Origin: Bdellovibrio sp. SKB1291214
GTDB lineage: Bacteria > Bdellovibrionota > Bdellovibrionia > Bdellovibrionales > Bdellovibrionaceae
Length of the DNA stretch: 64,000 nucleotides
NCBI RefSeq assembly: GCF_002209355.2
Contig: NZ_CP106855.1
Coordinates: 2,294,001-2,358,000 of the forward strand
Direction: 5' to 3'
Shown here: positions 8,367-16,011 of the stretch, piece by piece
Layout of the letters: every line of letters begins with the position of its first letter
Position numbering within the stretch: the first letter of the stretch is position 1
Program-made: the position numbers and the translations under genes
The notes under the pieces: generated by a model
Database searches by the model: none
Seen by the model: only the letters and a program-made list of their open reading frames with translations
What the model was told of the DNA's origin: nothing

Positions 8367-10403
8367 GTGAATAGTGCACAGCATCTGATTTTATCTCTGT
8401 TGTTGGTCATGGGGTTTTCTGCCCATGCGCAAGATAATCAGGATGCGGCGGCCACGGAAGAAATTCCTGCTCCGCAGCAGTCTTTGATGAAATCCGCAGC
8501 AAACAAGGAATTTAACAAACCTTTGTTCTTTGACCAGATCGATAATGGCGTTTTAATGCCGCCGCTTGAGCTGGAGTACGATCTGACTCTTCAAAAAGGC
8601 AAAACTTTGAAAGTGGGCCCTGTCGTATTGAACGAACAGACATTCAATTTCAATTTGTTGCCACTCGGTAAAGCGCACCCACAGATCTCCCGAGTTTTGA
8701 CGCCGTCCCAACGCAATGACGACGCTTTGATTATGTCTTGGCCGATGGAGTTGATGGGCTCCGCTTCTTTAGAGATGATTTCCCGCACGGGAACAGTTTT
8801 GTGGCAACGTGATATCACGGAAGTTGAACAAAAAAATTGGGCAGCACAATTACAGAGCTGGCGTTCAGCCTTACTGGCTCAGAAAGTTCCTGCCAGTGAA
8901 TTGACGAACAGCGGTTTTTTTGCAAGCTCCTTTGCAATTCCAAGTTTTAATACCGCAGGGTCTCCATTCGCTCGAGTGGGGGAAATTTTTCGTTTCTGTT
9001 TAACCCAGCAAATGGGACGCGGTTACACTCGTCTTTGCTCGCAGTGGTACGGAAATCAAAAAGGGACAGACGGTAAAGCGCATCTAGCGAAAGCACGCGT
9101 AGATGCAACTACTCCGCGAGTTCTATTGAATAACGAAGAGACTTTGTTAAAGCAGTCGGCACCTACGGCTTCTGAAGGCCCGACATCGTTTTTTGCGGAA
9201 CTTGCCACAGGGGAGTCTTACGAATTCATGGTGGAGCCGAACAAGCTTCAACTGATGGATATCGCCGACACTTCTCGTCCGGGATTATTGCGCATCGTGG
9301 GTTTTGACACTCGTCCCTTAGGACGTTCTGTGATTTTAAATCCTGATCAGTATTTGAAAATTACGACGCTCATTGGGTTTGAATCGACCATTGGCGACGC
9401 ACGTAAATTTTGGGCAGCTCCTCTAAAAAAGGATGATCCAAAAATTTATCTACCGGGGCAAGGTGGCGGGATTTTTAAACAGCGTTTTGAGTTGTCGGTG
9501 ATCCCCCGTCGTCAAGCGCGTTTGTATTTAGACGAGCGCACACCCACGGGAACATACAGCGACAACATTCGCTTGTACGGTCGCAAGCTTAAAGAGGTGA
9601 CTGTGACGACGGATCAGAACTCGGTCCATGTCGACAGCAATGAGCCGAATGAATTTCTCTGGAGATTCAAAGCCACAGAACGCGGCGAAATCAACCGTTC
9701 GTATTTGAATTTGGATTATCAAGGTCAAAGATATCGTTCGTACTTTGAGATTTACAAAGGCTATCCGCGCGAGCTTTCTGCACGCGTGTCCGTTGCGAAA
9801 TCATCGTCTGATTTCGTATTCATGGGTGAGGTCGCTTACAATCAATGGTTCGAAGATCTTTTCACTTGGGCAAATTACTGGGTTTCCCGTCAACGTTGGG
9901 GGGTTAGTGCCAAGTACTTTAAGTCGTTCAATGAAATCAAGGTCAGTACTTCGGGACGAACGGCTCCACTGGATGTTTTGACTGTGGATTTGAAATATCG
10001 CTTTATCCCGGGTCTTTGGAATCGCGATGAAACGGTCGGGATGATGGCATCTTATCAAAACGTGAACTTTGGTGTTTTGACGGCGCCCATGATTGGTGGC
10101 GGTCTTTTCTGGGCACGCTCGATGCCGAAATTAATCGATGATGTTTTTAATATTTTGCCATTGTTCAGATATCCGAAATGGGTTGACGTGGAGTTTATTT
10201 ACTATGCGCAAAGCATGGATAAAAACATCACGCTGAATTCTTCGATGTCTTTAAACTTCCACGGTAAAGTTCTGTGGACGAATAATCTGTTTGGTGAGGC
10301 GGGGTTTGGTGTCAAACGTTATGCCTTCGTCGACAGCTCCTTGAATCAAAAAGCCGATCTAAATACCTTCTATGGGACGGTAGGAATGGGACTTAGCTTT
10401 TAA
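8367..10403 (+). CDS. Secreted surface protein with Ig-like repeats and a C-terminal barrel (paralogue of the gene at 33215)
   Basis: From the GTG at 8367 (GTGAGG ribosome site; an upstream ATG at 8316 is possible) the protein has about 678 residues with a clean signal peptide ending GFSAHA. The body is beta-rich with no familiar catalytic motif. The last 170 residues alternate hydrophobic and polar residues and end in a GMGLSF terminal strand, typical of an outer-membrane barrel. It shares architecture and local sequence with the protein at 33215-34975: an early LEYDL/FEYTL strand then LKVG, a mid FC-x(n)-LCS pair of cysteines, and the later WFEDLF/WFENFL motif. I do not recognise the family. 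A strong terminator follows. Confidence 0.7.
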   Translation: MNSAQHLILSLLLVMGFSAHAQDNQDAAATEEIPAPQQSLMKSAANKEFNKPLFFDQIDNGVLMPPLELEYDLTLQKGKTLKVGPVVLNEQTFNFNLLPLGKAHPQISRVLTPSQRNDDALIMSWPMELMGSASLEMISRTGTVLWQRDITEVEQKNWAAQLQSWRSALLAQKVPASELTNSGFFASSFAIPSFNTAGSPFARVGEIFRFCLTQQMGRGYTRLCSQWYGNQKGTDGKAHLAKARVDATTPRVLLNNEETLLKQSAPTASEGPTSFFAELATGESYEFMVEPNKLQLMDIADTSRPGLLRIVGFDTRPLGRSVILNPDQYLKITTLIGFESTIGDARKFWAAPLKKDDPKIYLPGQGGGIFKQRFELSVIPRRQARLYLDERTPTGTYSDNIRLYGRKLKEVTVTTDQNSVHVDSNEPNEFLWRFKATERGEINRSYLNLDYQGQRYRSYFEIYKGYPRELSARVSVAKSSSDFVFMGEVAYNQWFEDLFTWANYWVSRQRWGVSAKYFKSFNEIKVSTSGRTAPLDVLTVDLKYRFIPGLWNRDETVGMMASYQNVNFGVLTAPMIGGGLFWARSMPKLIDDVFNILPLFRYPKWVDVEFIYYAQSMDKNITLNSSMSLNFHGKVLWTNNLFGEAGFGVKRYAFVDSSLNQKADLNTFYGTVGMGLSF

Positions 10404-10415
10404 GTTCTAAAGTCA

Positions 10416-10442
10416 AAAAGGCCACCTTCGGGTGGCTTTTTT
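10416..10442 (+). terminator. Intrinsic terminator
   Basis: AAAAGGCCACC, a TTCG tetraloop, GGTGGCTTTTTT. A textbook GC stem with a stable loop and T-tract just after the surface protein gene. Confidence 0.92.
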
Positions 10443-10557
10443 AGTGCCTCAAAGCGCCCCCTGTTAAACTCTTAGACAGCGAAATCACCTGTATAACAAT
10501 TTGTTACGGTTCTTGATGGTCTTGGAATTGCTTTAATGGGACCAGATGGAGCACCCT

Positions 10558-11577
10558 ATGAAAAAGTGGATTCCCGTTGTCCTTTTAAGCATTTCCAGTT
10601 TTCAATCGGCTTTTGCCGCCTCAGATGCCAAAACAGTCACGGATTCCTTCGTCAAAAAGTTGTCGTGTCAGAATCTCTCCGTGGATTCGATTTATGAATC
10701 CCTTCAACCCACGGCTTATCACACGTATTATCATCTGCCGATCCAGAACTGGGGATTTAACTCTGCTGGTGCGGATTTGGGTGTTTGTTGGGGGCTTAGC
10801 AGTGCTCAACGAAGAATGTTTATGCTGGGGCGCTTCGAGGAAAAAGAAGAGCTCAGCCGCACCGAGATTCGCAATAAAACTCTCGATATTTTACGTGGTT
10901 TTGATTACTCACCTCTGCAAAGTTTTGATTACTCACCTCTGCAAACCAGTCGTGGCAGGGAAATGATGGTTGCCACTCCGATTCGTCGCTGGGACGTGGT
11001 TAAATTTTCAGACACATCGATGATAAGATCTTGGGCTCGAGAAGACATGGACCCAGAAGGAATTTATCCTTTGGTCAATCGAGGCTACGCCGAAACGGCT
11101 GCGGGCAAACCGGTATGGAAGACTTACAAGTTGGATGTCGAGCGTGGACAACAACAGCGTTTCTTTCGTGGTGGGAACCTTGCCATGGTGGTTGGTGATA
11201 CCTTGGCACGTGGGACCGTTGATAATCTGGTGACGATGACGACCCTTGCTAAAAACTTAGCAGGAAAACGTCTGACGCTTTTGAATCTGCGCTGGGGCAT
11301 GATGGATCAACACGTCGTTGTCGCTAAAAATATGATGGAGAACGAAAGATACTACATCATCTTCGTTTATGATTCGAATCGACCGTTAGCAGATGGGATG
11401 ATTTATTTTGATAAAAAGCAAAAAACATTTCATGCGCCTGGAATTCGTGCGCTTCTTCCTAAGCATGTGGCAGGGGATGAGAAAAAAGAAGCCGGTGTGT
11501 TCTTAGTTGACGAAGACGATCGTGCCCCATTAGAAGAAGCCATGCTTCGTCATTATCGCGCTGAATGTAATAAGTAA
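10558..11577 (+). CDS. Secreted protein, possible papain-like cysteine protease
   Basis: The start is taken as the ATG at 10558, which gives MKK and a typical signal peptide cut after QSAFA; an ATG four codons earlier is the alternative. I do not recognise the family by name. The layout resembles papain-like or C39-like peptidases: a cysteine opening a helix (GVCWGLSS, Cys77), a histidine starting a strand (DQHVVVAK, His252), then an aspartate/asparagine turn (YDSN, Asp272/Asn274). This is inferred from pattern only. An exact 24-base tandem duplication adds eight residues (FDYSPLQ twice) at about 115-130. A tiny hydrophobic ORF with a strong ribosome site follows at 11606. Confidence 0.6.
   Translation: MKKWIPVVLLSISSFQSAFAASDAKTVTDSFVKKLSCQNLSVDSIYESLQPTAYHTYYHLPIQNWGFNSAGADLGVCWGLSSAQRRMFMLGRFEEKEELSRTEIRNKTLDILRGFDYSPLQSFDYSPLQTSRGREMMVATPIRRWDVVKFSDTSMIRSWAREDMDPEGIYPLVNRGYAETAAGKPVWKTYKLDVERGQQQRFFRGGNLAMVVGDTLARGTVDNLVTMTTLAKNLAGKRLTLLNLRWGMMDQHVVVAKNMMENERYYIIFVYDSNRPLADGMIYFDKKQKTFHAPGIRALLPKHVAGDEKKEAGVFLVDEDDRAPLEEAMLRHYRAECNK
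10898..10945 (+). repeat. Exact 24-bp in-frame tandem duplication
   Basis: Two identical 24-base units (10898-10921 and 10922-10945) duplicate the codons for FDYSPLQ plus one residue inside the predicted secreted protease gene. Perfect identity points to a recent slip. Confidence 0.97.
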
Positions 11578-11605
11578 TTTTCGAAGAAGAAAGAAAGGAG
11601 AGAGC

Positions 11606-11671
11606 ATGTCGCTAAAAATAGTTTTTGCTTGTGCTCTCTTGCTGGTGGTGCTGGCTGTTGTCACTTCGTAA
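11606..11671 (+). CDS. Candidate 21-residue hydrophobic small protein
   Basis: An ATG at 11606 preceded by AAAGGAGAGAG at ideal spacing opens a 21-codon frame encoding MSLKIVFACALLLVVLAVVT plus S. This is one charged residue followed by a single membrane-spanning stretch. It lies 28 bases after the predicted secreted protease and ends exactly where the convergent gene's stop begins. The strong ribosome site argues that it is translated. It could be a small membrane protein or regulator. No homologue is recalled, so it is called on sequence features only. Confidence 0.45.
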   Translation: MSLKIVFACALLLVVLAVVTS

Positions 11672-12331
11672 TTAGAAGTAGGCGAAAATCCCTGCAGAAC
11701 CTGTGATACCTGTATCCGTGTAATAGCCGCCGCTGACAGTTTGACGCTCGTACTGATAGCCAAAATCGATACGGAAACATGCGGAACTTGACGTGGGAAA
11801 CCACTTAATAAAAAGACCACCGAACATATCCACTAAGTCCATTTTAGTCCCGTTCCCGCGATCTTCGTTTCCGAATGCCCCCCAGGCGGTAAGGCCATAG
11901 ACGAATGCTTCCCCCGTGATATTCGGTGACAGATTGTAATCACCAAATCCCCCAGCCTTCCACGTTGTGGCGGTGACATCATTGGCATGAGTCATCACCA
12001 TTTGTACCAAAGGTCCGAATTCAAACGTAGCCAAATTCCAACCGAAGCGCGCCATCAAGTTCATTGTGGTTTCATTGGTTGAGTTGGCAGCATCTGATTT
12101 AGTATTTCCAAAAACCAAATTCAAACCGACAAAGTGGTCGCGAGTTGCAGGGCCTGAGTCATCACCAAATTGATCTTGAGAAATCAGATCATAGACAGCG
12201 CCCGGTGCAAGGGGAGAGGTGCTTTCCACGATAGCTGTATTTCCCTTCACTTTGCGCACTTTGATCTTTTGTGCGAAGGCAGAGGAAGAACCCAGAATAA
12301 TCATTGTTAAGATTAGAACAAGTTGTCTCAT
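11672..12331 (-). CDS. Small outer-membrane beta-barrel protein
   Basis: The start is the ATG at 12331, which has an AGGA ribosome site, giving about 219 residues; the longer frame from 12388 adds an unlikely basic leader. The signal peptide ends SSSAFA. A short SH3-like stretch follows (KIKVRKVKGNTAIVES then APGAVYDL), then alternating amphipathic strands rich in glycine and aromatics. The terminal strand is GSAGIFAYF, ending in Phe like an outer-membrane beta signal. Probably an eight-stranded barrel; the function is unknown. It is convergent with the tiny ORF at 11606 and diverges from the HD-GYP gene. Confidence 0.72.
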   Translation of the reverse strand: MRQLVLILTMIILGSSSAFAQKIKVRKVKGNTAIVESTSPLAPGAVYDLISQDQFGDDSGPATRDHFVGLNLVFGNTKSDAANSTNETTMNLMARFGWNLATFEFGPLVQMVMTHANDVTATTWKAGGFGDYNLSPNITGEAFVYGLTAWGAFGNEDRGNGTKMDLVDMFGGLFIKWFPTSSSACFRIDFGYQYERQTVSGGYYTDTGITGSAGIFAYF

Positions 12332-12484
12332 GTTGGTCCTTTGTTTTTTCGCTCGATTTATTTTCGAAGTGATCACAAATCCTGTCAATGGGAACTTGTC
12401 TCAGTCTGAGAATGTCCCTTTATGTTGAGTAAAGTTTGTCCAGGCCTAGACCGAAAAGTTTTAAGGGGAATGAAGGGAGCATGC

Positions 12485-13132
12485 ATGTCTTCTAAATGGG
12501 GAAATATACCGTCGTGGGCTTACGACTCGGCCAAGGCACTCATGCAAACCTTAAAAGTTGTTGATCCCGAAACCTATGCACACTGCTGCCGCGTCGGCGA
12601 GATGTCGCGAAAGCTCGCACGCGATGCGGGACTCAATGAATACGAACAAAAACTAGCTGAGTTCGCGGGACTTTTCCATGACATTGGTAAAATGGGAGTC
12701 TCGCAGAGTATTATCGCAAAGCCCGGTAAGCTGGATGCGCAGGAACAAGCTATTATGCGCTCCCATCCTGTGATGAGTGAAGATATCGTTCAGCCTTTAG
12801 CAACTCACAAATTTTTTGACTCTATACTGCCAGCGATTCGTGGACACCATGAACGCGTGGACGGGACGGGGTACCCTGATAAAATTGCCGGAGACAAAAT
12901 CGATATTTTAGCTCGTGTGATTTTAGTGGTCGATACTTACGATGCGATGTCGCAGACTCGCGCTTACCGCAAGGGCCTTCCGGACGAAGTCGTTTACGAA
13001 GAGTTGGTCCGTTGCTCCGGAACTCAATTTGACTCTCAGCTGGTTAAAATCTTCTTGCAAGCTCATCCCCATTGGAACGGCCAAGAAAAAGACCAAGATA
13101 CAGAACATCTGATCATCAAAAAAATCGCCTAA
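12485..13132 (+). CDS. HD-GYP domain cyclic-di-GMP phosphodiesterase
   Basis: The start at 12485 is chosen for the AGGGAG ribosome site; upstream ATGs at 12422 and 12470 are less likely. The 215-residue protein is almost entirely one HD-GYP domain: an early histidine (YAHCCRVGEMS), the HD pair in FHDIGK with its lysine, a later HPVMS, GHHERVDGTGYPD carrying the HH and GYP motif, and DTYDAM. All metal ligands and the GYP triplet are present, so it should be catalytically active on c-di-GMP. It has no receiver or sensor domain, so regulation must come from a partner or from expression. A bidirectional terminator follows. Confidence 0.92.
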   Translation: MSSKWGNIPSWAYDSAKALMQTLKVVDPETYAHCCRVGEMSRKLARDAGLNEYEQKLAEFAGLFHDIGKMGVSQSIIAKPGKLDAQEQAIMRSHPVMSEDIVQPLATHKFFDSILPAIRGHHERVDGTGYPDKIAGDKIDILARVILVVDTYDAMSQTRAYRKGLPDEVVYEELVRCSGTQFDSQLVKIFLQAHPHWNGQEKDQDTEHLIIKKIA

Positions 13133-13177
13133 AAGTAAGCCCTTACCTTCAAAAGGTGCGTCCTTACCTGTGGAAAT

Positions 13178-13216
13178 AAAAAAAACCTCCGCATTTCTGC
13201 CGGAGGTTTTTTATTT
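13178..13216. terminator. Bidirectional intrinsic terminator
   Basis: Perfect eleven-base stem AAAAACCTCCG / CGGAGGTTTTT with a nine-base loop between the convergent HD-GYP and DUF1338 genes. A and T tracts on either side let it work on both strands. Confidence 0.9.
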
Positions 13217-13231
13217 TCAGCTATGATCAGC

Positions 13232-14032
13232 TTACTTTTGCTTATTCGTACTTTCAAAGATCTTATCAGCGGATTTCGCGACAAAACCTTGATAGAACTT
13301 GCCGTTGTCCATTTTATAACGTTTTGCAAATTCATAATAGCAACCTGGAAGGTTGTGGGTGCCGTCTGTGAATTTCACCGGGATCTCTGAAGCCATCGTG
13401 GAAGATTGTTCCAAGTAATCCGCAGGAGTCCCCTTTACCAAGCCACCAGATTTGTTCAATACGATGCCTTTGCTTTGCAAGAAGTCGTTTAGATGATTGA
13501 TGTCTTGGAATTTTTTAAGATTGTTGATGTTCACTGTGAAGTGATTTGGACGGAAGCCATAAGCCGCTACCCATGATGCGTATTCAGATTCTTTAGCAAG
13601 CTCAGAATACAAAGCATAAGACATATCCCAAGGACGACCGCACATAGAGAAGTCTTCGCTGTCGATCACACTTTGTGGAATGGAATCAGCAAGCTTCGTC
13701 AAAGTTTCGCGGATGAATGGGGAAACTTTCTCAAGCTCCAGTTCAGAAATAAAGATCTTAGGCATTTTTTCGTCAGGGTGTTCGTAGTGACGAGCGAACA
13801 ATTTCTTTTCAGTAAAGATATACGGTTCGCCTTTTTGCTCGTAACCGAATTTTTTTAATTGTTTTGCCAATGACTCGATTCCAAGACGTGGATGATTAAA
13901 GGTGCGAAGGGCAATGTGGTCATTCAGAACTGTTTCGCCTTCAGCAACGAACATGTCATGAATTTGTTTGGCTGCTGGATTCAGCTTGCAATAGTCTACC
14001 CACATTTTATCTAATAAAGTTTCAAGGGTCAT
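13232..14032 (-). CDS. DUF1338 protein, 2-oxoadipate dioxygenase/decarboxylase-like
   Basis: The start at ATG 14032 follows a GGGAG ribosome site and gives 266 residues. The protein matches the short DUF1338 type: an N-terminal NDHIALRTFN (metal-ligand His), a middle RPNHFTVN (second His) and a late CYYEFAKRY (Glu ligand). These match the iron-binding residues of the vicinal-oxygen-chelate fold. The characterised member HglS (YdcJ) converts 2-oxoadipate to D-2-hydroxyglutarate in lysine breakdown. That is a family inference; this protein is clearly shorter than HglS (over 400 residues), so its substrate may differ. It stands alone between a shared terminator and divergent genes. Confidence 0.82.
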   Translation of the reverse strand: MTLETLLDKMWVDYCKLNPAAKQIHDMFVAEGETVLNDHIALRTFNHPRLGIESLAKQLKKFGYEQKGEPYIFTEKKLFARHYEHPDEKMPKIFISELELEKVSPFIRETLTKLADSIPQSVIDSEDFSMCGRPWDMSYALYSELAKESEYASWVAAYGFRPNHFTVNINNLKKFQDINHLNDFLQSKGIVLNKSGGLVKGTPADYLEQSSTMASEIPVKFTDGTHNLPGCYYEFAKRYKMDNGKFYQGFVAKSADKIFESTNKQK

Positions 14033-14124
14033 GTTGTCTCCCATTTAGAAACCAAGGATACTTCAGATGGTACAACGGAGCAATGTTGGCGGTTAGCTTT
14101 AAGCGTTAATGGCGGAGCATGATA

Positions 14125-15144
14125 ATGAACACAATCCCTGAGATCCAACAGATTGAATCACGCATCGAAATAATGGGAAGCGCCATGCGTTCTGAAGTTC
14201 TGGATTACAGCCGGGATGGAGATTTGCAACTGCCGATTTATAAACTTTCCTTCGGCACAACCGCCCCTGAAGCTCCGGTTTTAGGCCTTATCGGCGGAGT
14301 GCATGGTCTTGAGCGCATTGGAGCGCAGGTCACTATCGCTTTGTTGAATTCATTTTCAGAACTGGTTCGTTGGGACCGCCAAACCCAAAGAACTCTGCAA
14401 GAGGTTCGTGTCTTTTTCATTCCTACGGTGAACCCCATCGGTATTCTTAAAAAAACTCGCAGCAATCCCCGTGGTGTGGATCTGATGAGAAACGCACCCG
14501 TCGAAGCGGATCGTCCCGCGCGTTGGTTGGGCGGACATCGTTACTCTGCGAAATTTCCCTGGTATCGTGGTAAAGAAAACGAACCCATGGAAATTGAATC
14601 CCAAGCGATGATCCGGGGTGTTCAGCAAGAAATCGCGAACAGTAAATTGGCTATCACCTTGGATTGTCATTCAGGCTTTGGATTGCAAGATCGACTGTGG
14701 TTTCCGTGGGCAAAAACGCAAAAGCCATTTCCAGAATTGGCGCTGGCCCATTCCTTTAAAACTCTTTTAGATGAAACCTATCCCCATCACTTTTATAAGG
14801 TGGAACCTCAAGCCGGAACTTACACGACACACGGGGACTTGTGGGATTATCTGTACATGAACCATCAAGGAGAGGCGCAAGGCAAACAGTACTTACCACT
14901 CTGCTTAGAGATGGGTTCATGGATGTGGGTCAAAAAGCATCCCTCTCAACTTTTCCGATCGGATGGTGCCTTCAATCCATTGATAGGCCATCGCCATCAG
15001 CGGACGCTACGCCGTCACAATACTTTGATGGAGCTGATGATTCGCGCGATTGCAAATCCTCAGGCGTGGGCTTGTGTTTCTAAACAACAGTTGGAAGAAC
15101 ATCGCATGAAAGCACAGGAACTTTGGTATGCAGAAAACAAATAA
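14125..15144 (+). CDS. M14-family zinc carboxypeptidase-like hydrolase
   Basis: About 339 residues from ATG 14125 (GGAG at good spacing; the ATG two codons earlier is too close). The zinc ligands are visible as GGVHGLERIG (HxxE, about residue 53) and LDCHSGFG (His, about 177). The substrate-binding NPRGVDLMRN (about 115) and the general-base glutamate in CLEMGS (about 266) are also present. This is the carboxypeptidase A/succinylglutamate desuccinylase fold. There is no signal peptide, so it acts in the cytoplasm, perhaps trimming peptides derived from prey or cell wall. The downstream hydrolase gene overlaps its end by 17 bases, so the two are coupled. Confidence 0.85.
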   Translation: MNTIPEIQQIESRIEIMGSAMRSEVLDYSRDGDLQLPIYKLSFGTTAPEAPVLGLIGGVHGLERIGAQVTIALLNSFSELVRWDRQTQRTLQEVRVFFIPTVNPIGILKKTRSNPRGVDLMRNAPVEADRPARWLGGHRYSAKFPWYRGKENEPMEIESQAMIRGVQQEIANSKLAITLDCHSGFGLQDRLWFPWAKTQKPFPELALAHSFKTLLDETYPHHFYKVEPQAGTYTTHGDLWDYLYMNHQGEAQGKQYLPLCLEMGSWMWVKKHPSQLFRSDGAFNPLIGHRHQRTLRRHNTLMELMIRAIANPQAWACVSKQQLEEHRMKAQELWYAENK

Positions 15145-15865
15145 ATGGATTTTATTGCGAGGCCTTGCTCGGGGAAAAGGTCACTGGGGATCGTTTCCCG
15201 AAGAGATGCAAAAGTTTTTTCCGGATGCGCAAATCGAAATGATTGATTTGCCAGGAAACGGAGAACGCAATTCTGAACAAAGTCCTTTGTCGGTACCCGA
15301 GTATGTTAAAGACATGCGCGCTCAATCGCAGTTCGTCAAAGAGGGGGAGCCTTATCAAATCCTGGCGGTTTCACTCGGAGCGATGATCGCTGTGCAGTGG
15401 ATGAAAGAACATCCTGCGGAAGTGATAAAGGCCCATTTGATTTGCACAAGCTCTGCCAGCACGTCGCCATTTTATCATCGTTATCAGTTGCCAAATTATC
15501 TGCCAACTCTGCGCATGTTTGCGCAACCCAACCCCGAAATTTATGAGCAAACGATTTTAAAAATGACCACGAATGATCTGAACCGTCGTGCGCTGGAGTA
15601 TCCTCGTTTGCTGAATTACTCAAAACGCTTTCCAGAAAAACGTGGCAACGTCTTGCGCCAGTTGATCGCGGCCTCGCGCTTTCAAATTCCCGAAAAGGCT
15701 CCTGGCGTGATAAATCTGATGGGCAGTTTTGGAGATCGGCTTGTTTCTCCGAGATGCACTTTGAGTCTGGGGAAGCGGTGGGGAATCGAGCCTCATATGC
15801 ATAACGCTGCGGGTCATGATGTGCCCATTGATGACCCCCGGTGGGTGCTGGAGCACTTACTCTAA
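15128..15865 (+). CDS. Alpha/beta-hydrolase fold protein
   Basis: The 245-residue cytoplasmic protein has the core alpha/beta-hydrolase elements. The nucleophile elbow reads AVSLGAM (Ser about residue 81; the first Gly of GxSxG is Ala). The acid is the Asp of GSFGDRLVSP and the base is the His of AGHDVPIDDP near the C-terminus. A GRGKGHW-like oxyanion loop near the start is also present. The substrate is unknown; MetX/BioH-type esterases look similar. The start overlaps the M14 peptidase gene by 17 bases, suggesting a shared pathway. Confidence 0.82.
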   Translation: MQKTNKWILLRGLARGKGHWGSFPEEMQKFFPDAQIEMIDLPGNGERNSEQSPLSVPEYVKDMRAQSQFVKEGEPYQILAVSLGAMIAVQWMKEHPAEVIKAHLICTSSASTSPFYHRYQLPNYLPTLRMFAQPNPEIYEQTILKMTTNDLNRRALEYPRLLNYSKRFPEKRGNVLRQLIAASRFQIPEKAPGVINLMGSFGDRLVSPRCTLSLGKRWGIEPHMHNAAGHDVPIDDPRWVLEHLL

Positions 15866-16011
15866 TTAAGGTTCCTAACTTCGCAGAAAGATTTTCAGCG
15901 GCTTCCTCAGATCCCGTATATTTGACTTGAAACATACGGGAAACACGGTGTCGTTGACTCCCTTACACGAATATTATCTTCTGTTGGCTGGACTTTGATC
16001 CAGAGGAGAAC

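Noticed and set aside
11530-11820. Minus-strand 96-residue frame
   Set aside because: Overlaps both a well-supported plus-strand gene and the barrel gene; no family resemblance.
12422-12484. Longer HD-GYP start
   Set aside because: The extra 21 residues lack a ribosome site, while ATG 12485 has a good one.
15953-15980. A sigma-70-type promoter before module A (TTGACT with TATTAT)
   Set aside because: Spacing of about 12-15 bases is too short to call with confidence.
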